From the NCBI GenBank assembly GCA_023665555.1, contig JAMPDR010000026.1:1-32967 (forward strand): a stretch of 32,967 bases of DNA, given 5' to 3'. The position numbers were made by a program, and so were the translations under genes. Under the pieces are notes generated by a model. It had not been told where the DNA came from. It ran no database searches and worked only from the letters and a program-made list of their open reading frames with translations. Positions 24,476-31,550 of the stretch are shown piece after piece. Within the stretch, counting starts at the first letter, position 1, and every line of letters starts with the position of its first letter. Origin of the DNA: Ruminococcus sp. Its GTDB lineage: Bacteria; Bacillota; Clostridia; Oscillospirales; Acutalibacteraceae.

Positions 24476-25897
24476 ATGTTATTCAGCAGCATGACTTTTT
24501 TGTTTGTGTTCTTGCCTTTAGTCATGATTCTCTATTTCATCCCCGTTTTTGAGAGTCCAAAGAAAGAACTTAATAAAAAGAACCTTATACTATGCCTGTC
24601 AAGCCTCATCTTTTATGCATGGGGCGAACCGGTGTATATTGTTCTCATGCTTATCAGCATATTCTTCAACTATAACATTGGTCTTGATATGGACAACAAC
24701 GAGTGGAAGCCTAAAAAGAAAAAGGCAATTCTTGTTTTTGCAGTCATATTCAACCTGCTTGTGCTTGGATTTTTCAAATATTACGGCTTTGTTGTTGACA
24801 ACATTAACAACATTTTCGACGCAAACATCACACATACCAACCTTGCACTGCCTGTTGGCATTTCATTTTATACGTTTCAGGCTTTATCATATGTCATTGA
24901 CGTATATCGCGGTGACGTTCAGCCACAGAGAAAACTTTTGCCGTTTGCACTTTACATAACAATGTTTCCGCAGCTTATTGCAGGTCCGATTGTACAGTAT
25001 TCCGACATTGAAACGCAACTTGAAAGCAGAAACATCAATGTAAGAAAGTTCGCAGTGGGTATACTTTTCTTCATCAGAGGTCTTGGAAAAAAGGTTCTGT
25101 TTGCCAACCTTATCGGTGCGGTATACACTCAAATTACAACTTCGGCAAACGTTTCCGAATTAAGTGTTGTCACGGCATGGGTCGGCATTTTGTGCTATAC
25201 CATGCAGATATATTTTGACTTCAGCGGCTACAGTGATATGGCAATCGGACTCGGCAGAATGTTCGGATTCAACTTCATTCAAAATTTCAACTTCCCATAC
25301 ACCGCCAAAAGTATCAAGGATTTTTGGTCACGCTGGCACATTTCTCTAAGCCACTGGTTCAGAGATTATGTATATATCCCCCTCGGCGGCAACCGCAAAG
25401 GCACGGCAAGAACGATTTTCAACACAGCCGTTGTTTGGACACTTACCGGATTGTGGCACGGTGCAAGCTGGAACTTTGTTATTTGGGGTGCATATTATGG
25501 TATCCTGCTTATAATTGAAAAGTTTGTTTTGAAAGATAAAATTGAAAAAATTCCCGGATGGCTCAGACATGTATTAACAATGATTATCGTTATGATCGGA
25601 TGGGTGTTCTTCTCAAGCGAAAATTTGAGCGCCGCATGGCAGTATCTGATGTCAATGTTCGCCCTTAATCACAACACATTTTTCGATTCAGGCGCTCAGT
25701 ACTATCTTTCAACTTCAGTTTTCCCACTCATTTTAATGAGTGCAAGTGCATTCGGACTTATCAAAAGTATACCGAAATTCAAAAAACCATCTCTAAGACT
25801 CGGTGTGCAATCAGTGGGTTATATTATTATCTTTGTCGCCTGCATCATTTTCCTTATCAGCGACACCTACAATCCGTTCTTGTATTTTAGATTTTAA
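24476..25897 (+). CDS. AlgI-type MBOAT O-acyltransferase
   Basis: A 473-residue polytopic membrane protein with around ten hydrophobic segments. Motifs: NPAIAG-like FPQLIAGPIVQYSDIE (about 164-179), DFWSRWHISLSHWFRDYVYIPLGG (His288) and TGLWHGASWNF with the catalytic-type His328. It looks closer to AlgI/PatA-type proteins than the other MBOAT gene in this window (3228-4814). Substrates are unknown; acetyl transfer to a surface polysaccharide or peptidoglycan is the family's usual role. AAGGAG precedes the ATG. It sits between DUF4358 and DHHW. Confidence 0.92.
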   Translation: MLFSSMTFLFVFLPLVMILYFIPVFESPKKELNKKNLILCLSSLIFYAWGEPVYIVLMLISIFFNYNIGLDMDNNEWKPKKKKAILVFAVIFNLLVLGFFKYYGFVVDNINNIFDANITHTNLALPVGISFYTFQALSYVIDVYRGDVQPQRKLLPFALYITMFPQLIAGPIVQYSDIETQLESRNINVRKFAVGILFFIRGLGKKVLFANLIGAVYTQITTSANVSELSVVTAWVGILCYTMQIYFDFSGYSDMAIGLGRMFGFNFIQNFNFPYTAKSIKDFWSRWHISLSHWFRDYVYIPLGGNRKGTARTIFNTAVVWTLTGLWHGASWNFVIWGAYYGILLIIEKFVLKDKIEKIPGWLRHVLTMIIVMIGWVFFSSENLSAAWQYLMSMFALNHNTFFDSGAQYYLSTSVFPLILMSASAFGLIKSIPKFKKPSLRLGVQSVGYIIIFVACIIFLISDTYNPFLYFRF

Positions 25898-25961
25898 TTA
25901 TGTGCTTACCAAAGTACTATAATTGATTTTTCTTCCTTAATATAAAAAAGGAGATCTTGCC

Positions 25962-27155
25962 ATGAATAATGAAAATGATAACGAAAATAAATATCACGAC
26001 AACGAAAATGAGCATCGCAAAACGGGCATCATCTGCATTTCAGTCGGATTGATCTTCTGCTTGATTATTGTTGCCATACCGATTGTTACATTCCTACTGC
26101 CGGATAAACAGATGTCTGAATCAGAAAACCGTATGCTTGCACAAAAGCCGGAAATAAATCCTGCTGCACTGGCAGACGGTAGCTTTATGAATAAATTTGA
26201 GAAATATCTCAGCGACCAATTTCCGTTCAGAGATTATGTAATTTCTGCCAAAACCACCATTGACCGTGCAATCGGCAAGAAAGAGGAAAACGGTGTATAT
26301 ATCGGTTCGGACATCCGCCTTTTTGAAAAGCAGACCGCCTATGACGACAAGCATGTAAAGTCAATCACAGATTCAATAAACAAGTTTACAAAAGACTATC
26401 CTCAGCTGAAAAAAGGGTTCATTCTCTCCCCTAATTCAAGCTGCACACTTTCGCAGTATCTTCCCGGAGGTGTTACAGAACCTGACCAGAAAGAGCAGTT
26501 AAAAAAAATTCAAAGCCAACTTAAAGACAGTAACTTCTCATGGATAGACTGTGCATCTCTTTTTGAAAAGGCTGAAAACCGGGAAGAGCTGTTCTATCGC
26601 ACCGACCACCACTGGACAACGCGTGCGGCATACACTGCCTTCACGTCATTGATGAAAGCATGGAAAATAAACACAGATAAAACGAAGTTTAACTTCTATT
26701 CTGTTTCCGATTCTTTCCAAGGAACTCTCGCATCCTCATCCGGTGTCAGGAACATAACGGATGAGATTGAAATCTGTGTACCTGATGGCTCAAAAGACAG
26801 CTATGTTGTGTCATATGAAAGCAGCGGCAGAAAAACGGCAACTATGTTTGAATCAGAAAAGTTGAATCAGAAGAATCAATATGAAGTTTTCCTCGGCGGA
26901 AATTATGATAAGGTTATCATCTCCACCAATGCAGTAACTACCAATACCTTGCTTATTATAAAGGATTCCTATGCAAACTGCATGCTGCCGATGTTTACTC
27001 CGTTCTTTGCAAAAATCGTTGTCATCGATCCGAGATATCTCAGCGATAATCTTTCAGGCATCATGAAAGAATACCAATTCACTCACATGGTATTCATATA
27101 TAACATGAACACATTCATCGGCGACACGTCTATCAGCGATGTATTGGCAAGCTGA
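25962..27155 (+). CDS. DHHW-family protein (AlgX/AlgJ-like acyltransferase partner)
   Basis: A 397-residue protein. A hydrophilic N-terminus rich in Asn and Glu (1-20) precedes one membrane segment (about 22-45). The extracytoplasmic part has SESENRMLAQKPE, DQFPFRDYVISAKT and FYRTDHHWTTRAAY, with the name-giving DHHW at 215-218. A likely nucleophile Ser lies in IKDSYANC near residue 330. This arrangement fits SGNH-like AlgX/AlgJ proteins that receive acyl groups from MBOAT partners. Last gene of the set; AAGGAG before the ATG. No terminator is visible before the next promoter. Confidence 0.88.
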   Translation: MNNENDNENKYHDNENEHRKTGIICISVGLIFCLIIVAIPIVTFLLPDKQMSESENRMLAQKPEINPAALADGSFMNKFEKYLSDQFPFRDYVISAKTTIDRAIGKKEENGVYIGSDIRLFEKQTAYDDKHVKSITDSINKFTKDYPQLKKGFILSPNSSCTLSQYLPGGVTEPDQKEQLKKIQSQLKDSNFSWIDCASLFEKAENREELFYRTDHHWTTRAAYTAFTSLMKAWKINTDKTKFNFYSVSDSFQGTLASSSGVRNITDEIEICVPDGSKDSYVVSYESSGRKTATMFESEKLNQKNQYEVFLGGNYDKVIISTNAVTTNTLLIIKDSYANCMLPMFTPFFAKIVVIDPRYLSDNLSGIMKEYQFTHMVFIYNMNTFIGDTSISDVLAS

Positions 27156-27176
27156 GAAATAACTGAAAACGAAACG

Positions 27177-27209
27177 TTGAATTTATCAGCATATTGGTAT
27201 ATACTAATA
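27177..27209 (+). promoter_or_regulatory. Toxin-antitoxin promoter with palindrome over the -10
   Basis: TTGAAT (27177-27182), 17-base spacer, TATACT (27200-27205). An 18-bp palindrome with one mismatched pair (TATTGGTAT/ATACTAATA, 27192-27209) is centred at the -10. It is a good candidate operator for self-regulation. Confidence 0.6.
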
Positions 27210-27231
27210 AGTGAGAAAAGGAGGAGCGGCA

Positions 27232-27573
27232 ATGTGTACTAAAAATAATCTTGAACAAATTTTGTCAGTTGTTGCATTACAGTCAAAGCAATTACTTTCT
27301 GAAAAGCTACACTCGGTTATACTGTTTGGCTCTTATGCCAGAGGAGATTACGATGACGAATCGGATATAGATATTATGATATTAGCTGATATTGACGATA
27401 CTGATGTTAATATGTGCACAAGACAGATTTATGAAAAGATTTTTCAGCTTGAACTTGAGTATGATTGTGTATTGTCATTGTGCGTAGTACCTCAGAATAG
27501 ATTTAATAAGTTCAAAGAATTGTTACCGTTCTACCGTAATGTGGAAAGAGAGGGTGTTAAGATTGCAGTATGA
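27232..27573 (+). CDS. MntA-type minimal nucleotidyltransferase antitoxin
   Basis: A 113-residue MNT-fold protein. The signature GSYARGDYDDESDIDIMIL (about residues 33-51) gives the GSxxRG loop and the DxD metal site. In MntA/HepT pairs this enzyme inactivates the HEPN toxin by AMP transfer to a Tyr; applied here that is inference. The ORF extends to 27211, but GGAGG lies 6 bases before the ATG at 27232. The 3' end overlaps the toxin start by 11 bases. Confidence 0.87.
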   Translation: MCTKNNLEQILSVVALQSKQLLSEKLHSVILFGSYARGDYDDESDIDIMILADIDDTDVNMCTRQIYEKIFQLELEYDCVLSLCVVPQNRFNKFKELLPFYRNVEREGVKIAV

Positions 27574-27973
27574 AGATAAGGTATCTCTTTCCAAAGTTAG
27601 GTTGGAAACAGCAAAGGAATGTCTGAAAGATTCGAGAATTCTGATTGATTCGGGCAGTTGCAAAGCCTCAGCAAACCGTTCATACTATGCGGTTTTTCAT
27701 GCAATGCGCGCAGTCCTTGTTTTTGATGAATTTGACAGCAAAAAACATTCCGGAATCATTTCAGAATTCCGAAAAAGATATATCAAAACAGGAATTTTCA
27801 GTTCTGATATATCTAAAATCATAGACATTCAATTCAGCGTAAGAACCCATAGTGATTATGATGATTTTTACGTCATATCAAAAAGCGAATCACTTAATCA
27901 ACTTTTTGAAGCAGAAAAAACGGTTGAAGAAATTGAAAAATATTTAATCGAGTTTTACAACAAGAAGAACTAA
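27563..27973 (+). CDS. HepT-type HEPN-domain toxin
   Basis: A 136-residue all-helical HEPN protein (PF05168 type). Visible: KVRLETAKECLKDSRILID, the ANRSYYAVFHAMRAVL helix with an Arg-x6-His arrangement, KKHSGIISEFRKRYIKTG and RTHSDYDDFYV, where the Tyr-containing segment is a candidate AMP acceptor. The frame is open from ATG 27539, but AGAGGG at 27549-27554 lies 8 bases before TTG 27563, so I prefer TTG; translation is then coupled to the antitoxin. RNase activity is the family's usual mode, not shown here. Confidence 0.82.
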   Translation: MQYEDKVSLSKVRLETAKECLKDSRILIDSGSCKASANRSYYAVFHAMRAVLVFDEFDSKKHSGIISEFRKRYIKTGIFSSDISKIIDIQFSVRTHSDYDDFYVISKSESLNQLFEAEKTVEEIEKYLIEFYNKKN

Positions 27974-27980
27974 ACATAAG

Positions 27981-28018
27981 CAACAGCGGCACATCAAACT
28001 GTACCGCCGTTGTTTTTT
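27981..28018 (+). terminator. Terminator of the toxin-antitoxin operon
   Basis: A stem with two mismatches (CAACAGCGG...CCGCCGTTG arms) and a loop of about 11-14 bases, then six T. It abuts the stop codon of the convergent minus-strand gene. Confidence 0.8.
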
Positions 28019-28190
28019 ATAAATCGTCTGAATCCTGTTCGGGCACGACTTCGTTTTCCTGAGATGGTATGCCCGTATACCATCCGAGAACATCGGTCGG
28101 TTGATCCGCCTCATTCCGCCATGCTTTGATTGCGCTTTCAACCTTTGGTCTGTTCTTACCTTTTTTAAAAAATTTTTCTTTTTTATCCAT
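28017..28190 (-). CDS. Small conserved-looking protein with GWYTG motif (57 aa)
   Basis: The protein starts MDKKEKFFKKGKNRPKVES and contains AIKAWRNE, then PTDVLGWYTGIP and the acidic end PEQDSDDL. The pattern PxDvxGsYTGxP with a QDxDDL tail recalls a family of small uncharacterised clostridial proteins; this is from memory, not a search. AAGGTG lies before the ATG. A longer overlapping frame on the same strand (27944-28198) is out of frame and lacks family features. There is no membrane segment. Confidence 0.65.
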   Translation of the reverse strand: MDKKEKFFKKGKNRPKVESAIKAWRNEADQPTDVLGWYTGIPSQENEVVPEQDSDDL

Positions 28191-28315
28191 AACTTCACCT
28201 TATAAAAATATTATGCATTTATATTTTGTGCAAGTTAATTGATATAATTCTTTCAAATTGAATGCAACAAAATCAAATTAAATTCACTCTTATTTATCGA
28301 ACGGATGTGATAAAA

Positions 28316-28834
28316 ATGAGCTCAAATAATATCGACGTTTTAATAAACAAAGCCATAGACGGTGACACTGACTCGTTCGGCGAACTTTATTCAATTTTTG
28401 CCTCAGACATGTATCGCTTTGCATACTACTATACTTCATCAAAGCAGCTTGCAGAGGATGCAGTTGGTGATGCTGTTCTTTCCGCATTTCAAAACATCGG
28501 CAAGCTGAAAAACTCAGCCTCATTCAAGCCATGGCTTTTTAAGATCCTTTTCAACTGCTGCAAGCAAAAGCAAAAAGAAAAGATGATTTCATCAAACCAA
28601 ACAGAACTTTCTTCCATCGAAAACACAGTTTCAACTCAAAACGATTATTCATTACATATTGACTTACGCTGTGCACTGGATGCACTCTCTGACAAAGAGC
28701 GTGAAATAGTAATTCTTGCTTTTGCCTGCAAATATAAAAGCGAAGAGATTGCCCAAATGCTTGAACTGAATCCAAATACGGTTCGTTCAAAGCTTTCAAG
28801 AGCGGCAGCAAAGCTGCGCAAATCACTTACTTAA
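28316..28834 (+). CDS. ECF-like RNA polymerase sigma factor
   Basis: A 172-residue sigma factor. Region 2 shows INKAIDGDTDSFGELYSIFASDMYRFAYYYT and AEDAVGDAVLSAFQNIGKLK; region 4 shows ALDALSDKEREIVILAFACKYKSEEIAQML and NTVRSKLSRAAAKLRKSL as the helix-turn-helix. There is no region 1 or 3, as in the ECF group. A start at 28262 is possible, but the ATG at 28316 has GGATGTGAT upstream and a normal ECF N-terminus. The next gene, 17 bases on, encodes a membrane protein with a cytoplasmic N-terminus that may act as its anti-sigma factor. Confidence 0.88.
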   Translation: MSSNNIDVLINKAIDGDTDSFGELYSIFASDMYRFAYYYTSSKQLAEDAVGDAVLSAFQNIGKLKNSASFKPWLFKILFNCCKQKQKEKMISSNQTELSSIENTVSTQNDYSLHIDLRCALDALSDKEREIVILAFACKYKSEEIAQMLELNPNTVRSKLSRAAAKLRKSLT

Positions 28835-28851
28835 TTAAGGAAGGTGTAATC

Positions 28852-30900
28852 ATGAACAATAACGAATTTGAAGACTTAGAAAAAATATTTGATAAAGACA
28901 TACCTCTGCCTGAAAGCCTTTCAAAAGAAAACATGGTAAACATGCTTAAAGAAAAACAGGCTGAGCCAAAGCGAAAGGTCAAAATTTTCCCAAAAATACT
29001 TTCTGTTGCAGCAGCGGCTGTAATAGTCATTGTCGGTACGTTGGGTGTTAAAACCTTAAACAATAAAATTGATGCCGAAATTACTCATAATAATAACGAG
29101 CAGCAAATAGAAACGAACACAATGACAAATGCCCGCTCTGACAACGAATCGATGACACCAAACACTCAATCAAATGTTTCAAGTGATCTTTCAAAATTTC
29201 CATCCGATGCTGAATTAAAAGCCTACTTTACAAATTTACACAGTGTTCAAGTCAAAACCACAGTTGCACCGGGAGCACCGGGAGCAGCAGAAGCAAAAGA
29301 ACAATTTGACAGTGCTTCCTCAGACTTAACTGCAATGGCAACCCAATCAGTATTTAATCAAACCAACAGGCAAGTCGAAAACGTGGATGAGTCGAATATT
29401 ATCAAAAATGACGGCAGATATCTCTATATCATCTCAAATACTGCAACGCTTAACATTGTTGACACTCAAACGATGAAGAAAATCTATTCAAAAAATTTCG
29501 GCTCAAAGGATGACGATATCCAAATAGATATCGAACAAATGCATCTTATCGGAAATCGGCTTGTGCTTATCGGCAGTAAATATGATCTTAATCGTTTTCA
29601 CAACACCGCAACAGGTGTTGGCTGCTGCGGTGTTCCTGATTATATTACTGACACCATGCTTATACTATTTGATATCAGCGATAAAAGCAATGTCAAAGAA
29701 ATAAAGCGCATAACTCAAAGCGGAACTCGTATCAGCACACGCGTGATTGGAAATGTTCTTTACACTGCGACGGGATATGTAGCAGATGTTACGGATAAAG
29801 ACACCATTGATGAAACCGCCGTTCCGAGCATCAACGGCGAAAAATTCACCCACAATGATATTTATCGTGACGCTGCGAGAAACAATGTTAATCAATATAT
29901 TGTTTTAAGCGCGTGGGATACTGCGAACGAAAACACTGCCATTGGTAAAGTTTCCGTCCTCGGCGAGGGTTATGAAGTCTATTGCACAAGCAGTAAGATG
30001 TATATCACAGGCAATGAGATAGATCCAAGCGATAGCCAAATGATGCTCAGCAGAACAAAAATATATTCATTCTCACTCAATCAAACAAACATTGACTATG
30101 ACTCATGCTCTGTCGTGCCCGGAAGCATTGACGATCAATATTCAATTGATGAACATAATGGATATTTACGTATTGCAACAACTGTTTATAACTACAAAAA
30201 CGGCATCTATCAAAGCAATGTTTATGTTTTGGATTCAAAGCTGAATATTGTCGGGGAACTTGAAGATATTGCCAAAAATGAGCAAATCAAAAGTGCACGT
30301 TTCATCGGTGACATGGCATATATTGTGACTTACAGAAACACTGACCCACTTTTCGCTGTTGATCTGAGTGATCCTGCAAGTCCAAAAATCACGGGAAAGA
30401 TTAAACTGCCCGGTTTCTCGACATATCTTCACCCGGTCAGTGACTCACTGATTGTCGGTTTCGGATATTCCGGCAACGAGGAAACTGCTGATATGATATC
30501 ATTCAAAATTTCACTGTTCGACGTCAGCGACTCAAACAACCCGAAAGAGGTTGACTCGCGTGTTATCAATGACGCGGGAAGTGACATCAACAACGACCCG
30601 AAAGCGCTCATGTTCTATCCTGAAAAGAATCTAATAGGAATTCCGCTTTACTATTATCACGGAAACAACGACCGTTTCAATCCATATGACACCACACATC
30701 ACTTCAAAACCTTAAAAATTGAAAACGGCCAATTTATTGATGGTATCGACGTTATTCACACAATCGGTCATAATGATTACACATCTCTTTTCAGAGGCTG
30801 TTATATCGGAGATAAGCTTTATACAATTACTGATCTGAGCGTTATGGAACACAACATTACAAGCGGACAGGAACTTAGAACAGTTGTGTTTGGCCGGTAA
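28852..30900 (+). CDS. Membrane-anchored beta-propeller protein, likely sigma partner
   Basis: A 682-residue protein. Residues 1-45 are hydrophilic (EDLEKIFDKDIPLPESLSKE) and probably cytoplasmic; 46-66 form a membrane segment. An Asn/Thr/Ser-rich linker (to about 110) follows, then a 'beta-propeller' region of the COG4880 type (VENVDESNIIKNDGRYLYII, MHLIGNRLVLIG, ARFIGDMAYIVTYRNTDPLFAVDLSDP). The GCCGVP near residue 262 could hold a disulfide or metal. AAGGAAGGTG precedes the ATG. The co-transcribed sigma factor suggests a sensor/anti-sigma role; that is inference, since no known anti-sigma zinc motif is seen. Confidence 0.82.
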   Translation: MNNNEFEDLEKIFDKDIPLPESLSKENMVNMLKEKQAEPKRKVKIFPKILSVAAAAVIVIVGTLGVKTLNNKIDAEITHNNNEQQIETNTMTNARSDNESMTPNTQSNVSSDLSKFPSDAELKAYFTNLHSVQVKTTVAPGAPGAAEAKEQFDSASSDLTAMATQSVFNQTNRQVENVDESNIIKNDGRYLYIISNTATLNIVDTQTMKKIYSKNFGSKDDDIQIDIEQMHLIGNRLVLIGSKYDLNRFHNTATGVGCCGVPDYITDTMLILFDISDKSNVKEIKRITQSGTRISTRVIGNVLYTATGYVADVTDKDTIDETAVPSINGEKFTHNDIYRDAARNNVNQYIVLSAWDTANENTAIGKVSVLGEGYEVYCTSSKMYITGNEIDPSDSQMMLSRTKIYSFSLNQTNIDYDSCSVVPGSIDDQYSIDEHNGYLRIATTVYNYKNGIYQSNVYVLDSKLNIVGELEDIAKNEQIKSARFIGDMAYIVTYRNTDPLFAVDLSDPASPKITGKIKLPGFSTYLHPVSDSLIVGFGYSGNEETADMISFKISLFDVSDSNNPKEVDSRVINDAGSDINNDPKALMFYPEKNLIGIPLYYYHGNNDRFNPYDTTHHFKTLKIENGQFIDGIDVIHTIGHNDYTSLFRGCYIGDKLYTITDLSVMEHNITSGQELRTVVFGR

Positions 30901-30912
30901 ATAAACAAAATA

Positions 30913-30954
30913 AAGTCAAGACGGTACAAGTTTATTTATCGTCTTGGCTTTTTC
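30913..30954 (+). terminator. Terminator of the sigma/propeller operon
   Basis: An 11-bp stem with one G-T pair (30913-30923 with 30940-30950), 16-base loop, then TTTTT. Confidence 0.88.
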
Positions 30955-31000
30955 ATAAAAATCAATTTTCAGTGCATAAGTAAAAATATAAAAAATACGG

Positions 31001-31029
31001 TTGACATTTTCATTGTATTCATGTATAAT
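31001..31029 (+). promoter_or_regulatory. Promoter of tRNA-Thr(GGT)
   Basis: Perfect TTGACA (31001-31006), 17-base spacer, perfect TATAAT (31024-31029). Confidence 0.9.
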
Positions 31030-31051
31030 ATCAAAGCTATCAAAAGCAGTT

Positions 31052-31127
31052 GCTGCTATGGCGCAGTCGGTAGCGCGCATCCTTGGTAAGGATGAGGTCA
31101 CCGGTTCAAATCCGGTTAGCAGCTCCA
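31052..31127 (+). tRNA. tRNA-Thr (anticodon GGT)
   Basis: A 76-base cloverleaf with acceptor arms GCTGCTA/TAGCAGC, the anticodon loop TTGGTAA (GGT, reading ACC), the GGTTCAAATCC T-arm and an encoded CCA. It is a single-gene unit with its own promoter and terminator. Confidence 0.97.
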
Positions 31128-31128
31128 A

Positions 31129-31162
31129 AAAATCCCGAATGCGAAAGTGTTCGGGATTTTTA
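31129..31162 (+). terminator. Terminator of tRNA-Thr(GGT)
   Basis: A stem of about 10 bp (AAATCCCGAA and complement) with an 11-base loop, then a T run. Confidence 0.9.
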
Positions 31163-31245
31163 CTTATTACTTTTTAACTTTCACTATTCACTTCAAATTA
31201 AGTTTGCACGAGATTTTTGAAAGTAATAAATAATGAAGAATAGCG
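31160..31245. repeat. Low-complexity inverted tracts, possible copy C of the dispersed repeat
   Basis: A tract with TTATTACTT and TTCACTATTC (31164-31195) is followed about 20 bases later by an imperfect inverse (GAAAGTAATAAATAATGAAG). The words match the tract at 168-202, but the CGCG hairpin is absent, so membership is doubtful. The rest of 31246-31340 shows no gene. Confidence 0.3.
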
Positions 31246-31343
31246 AAGAAATGATGACGAAAGATTTCGGCAACATAAAAATCTATAACGTAAATAAAGT
31301 ACAGTTATTATATGGATTTTGATGTATCAAATATAATTCCACA

Positions 31344-31418
31344 TTGTTCTAACTTGGCAGTAACAACCAAATAAAAGCTTCTGAATCCATTATAACAGTG
31401 GGATTGAGAAGCTTTTTG
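31344..31418 (+). ncRNA. Candidate small RNA ending in an orphan terminator
   Basis: A terminator stem (AAAAGCTTCT with AGAAGCTTTT, 31373-31416, with extra ATCC/GGAT pairs inside) has no gene before it. A TATAAT at 31332-31337 with a poor -35 (TTATAT) would start a transcript of about 75 bases ending here. The only frame (20 codons from ATG 31312) has no ribosome site. On the minus strand the hairpin is also followed by TTTTATTT, so it could act in both directions. Confidence 0.3.
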
Positions 31419-31484
31419 TTATTCTTACAGTGCAAAAAAATTATACTTGCGTCAAGAAATCATATACTGCGATTCATTTTCGCC

Positions 31485-31513
31485 TTGCTTTTGACAACAT
31501 TTGATGATATACT
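31485..31513 (+). promoter_or_regulatory. Promoter of the BspA-like gene
   Basis: TTGCTT (31485-31490), 17-base spacer, TATACT (31508-31513). A better -35 word, TTGACA at 31491, is spaced too closely to the same -10. Confidence 0.5.
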
Positions 31514-31550
31514 TATTGGCACATAAGTATTTAAACAGGAGGAAATCTTA

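Noticed and set aside
27944-28198. 84-codon minus-strand ORF
   Set aside because: It is out of frame with the 57-residue gene, which has the better ribosome site and ordered motifs; the longer frame reads through the toxin terminator.
30916-31128. 70-residue minus-strand ORF starting MELLTGFEPVTSSLP
   Set aside because: It is the antisense of tRNA-Thr; this is a well-known false protein made from tRNA 3' ends.
31312-31374. 20-codon ORF just before the orphan terminator
   Set aside because: No Shine-Dalgarno before the ATG and no motif; treated as possible non-coding RNA instead.
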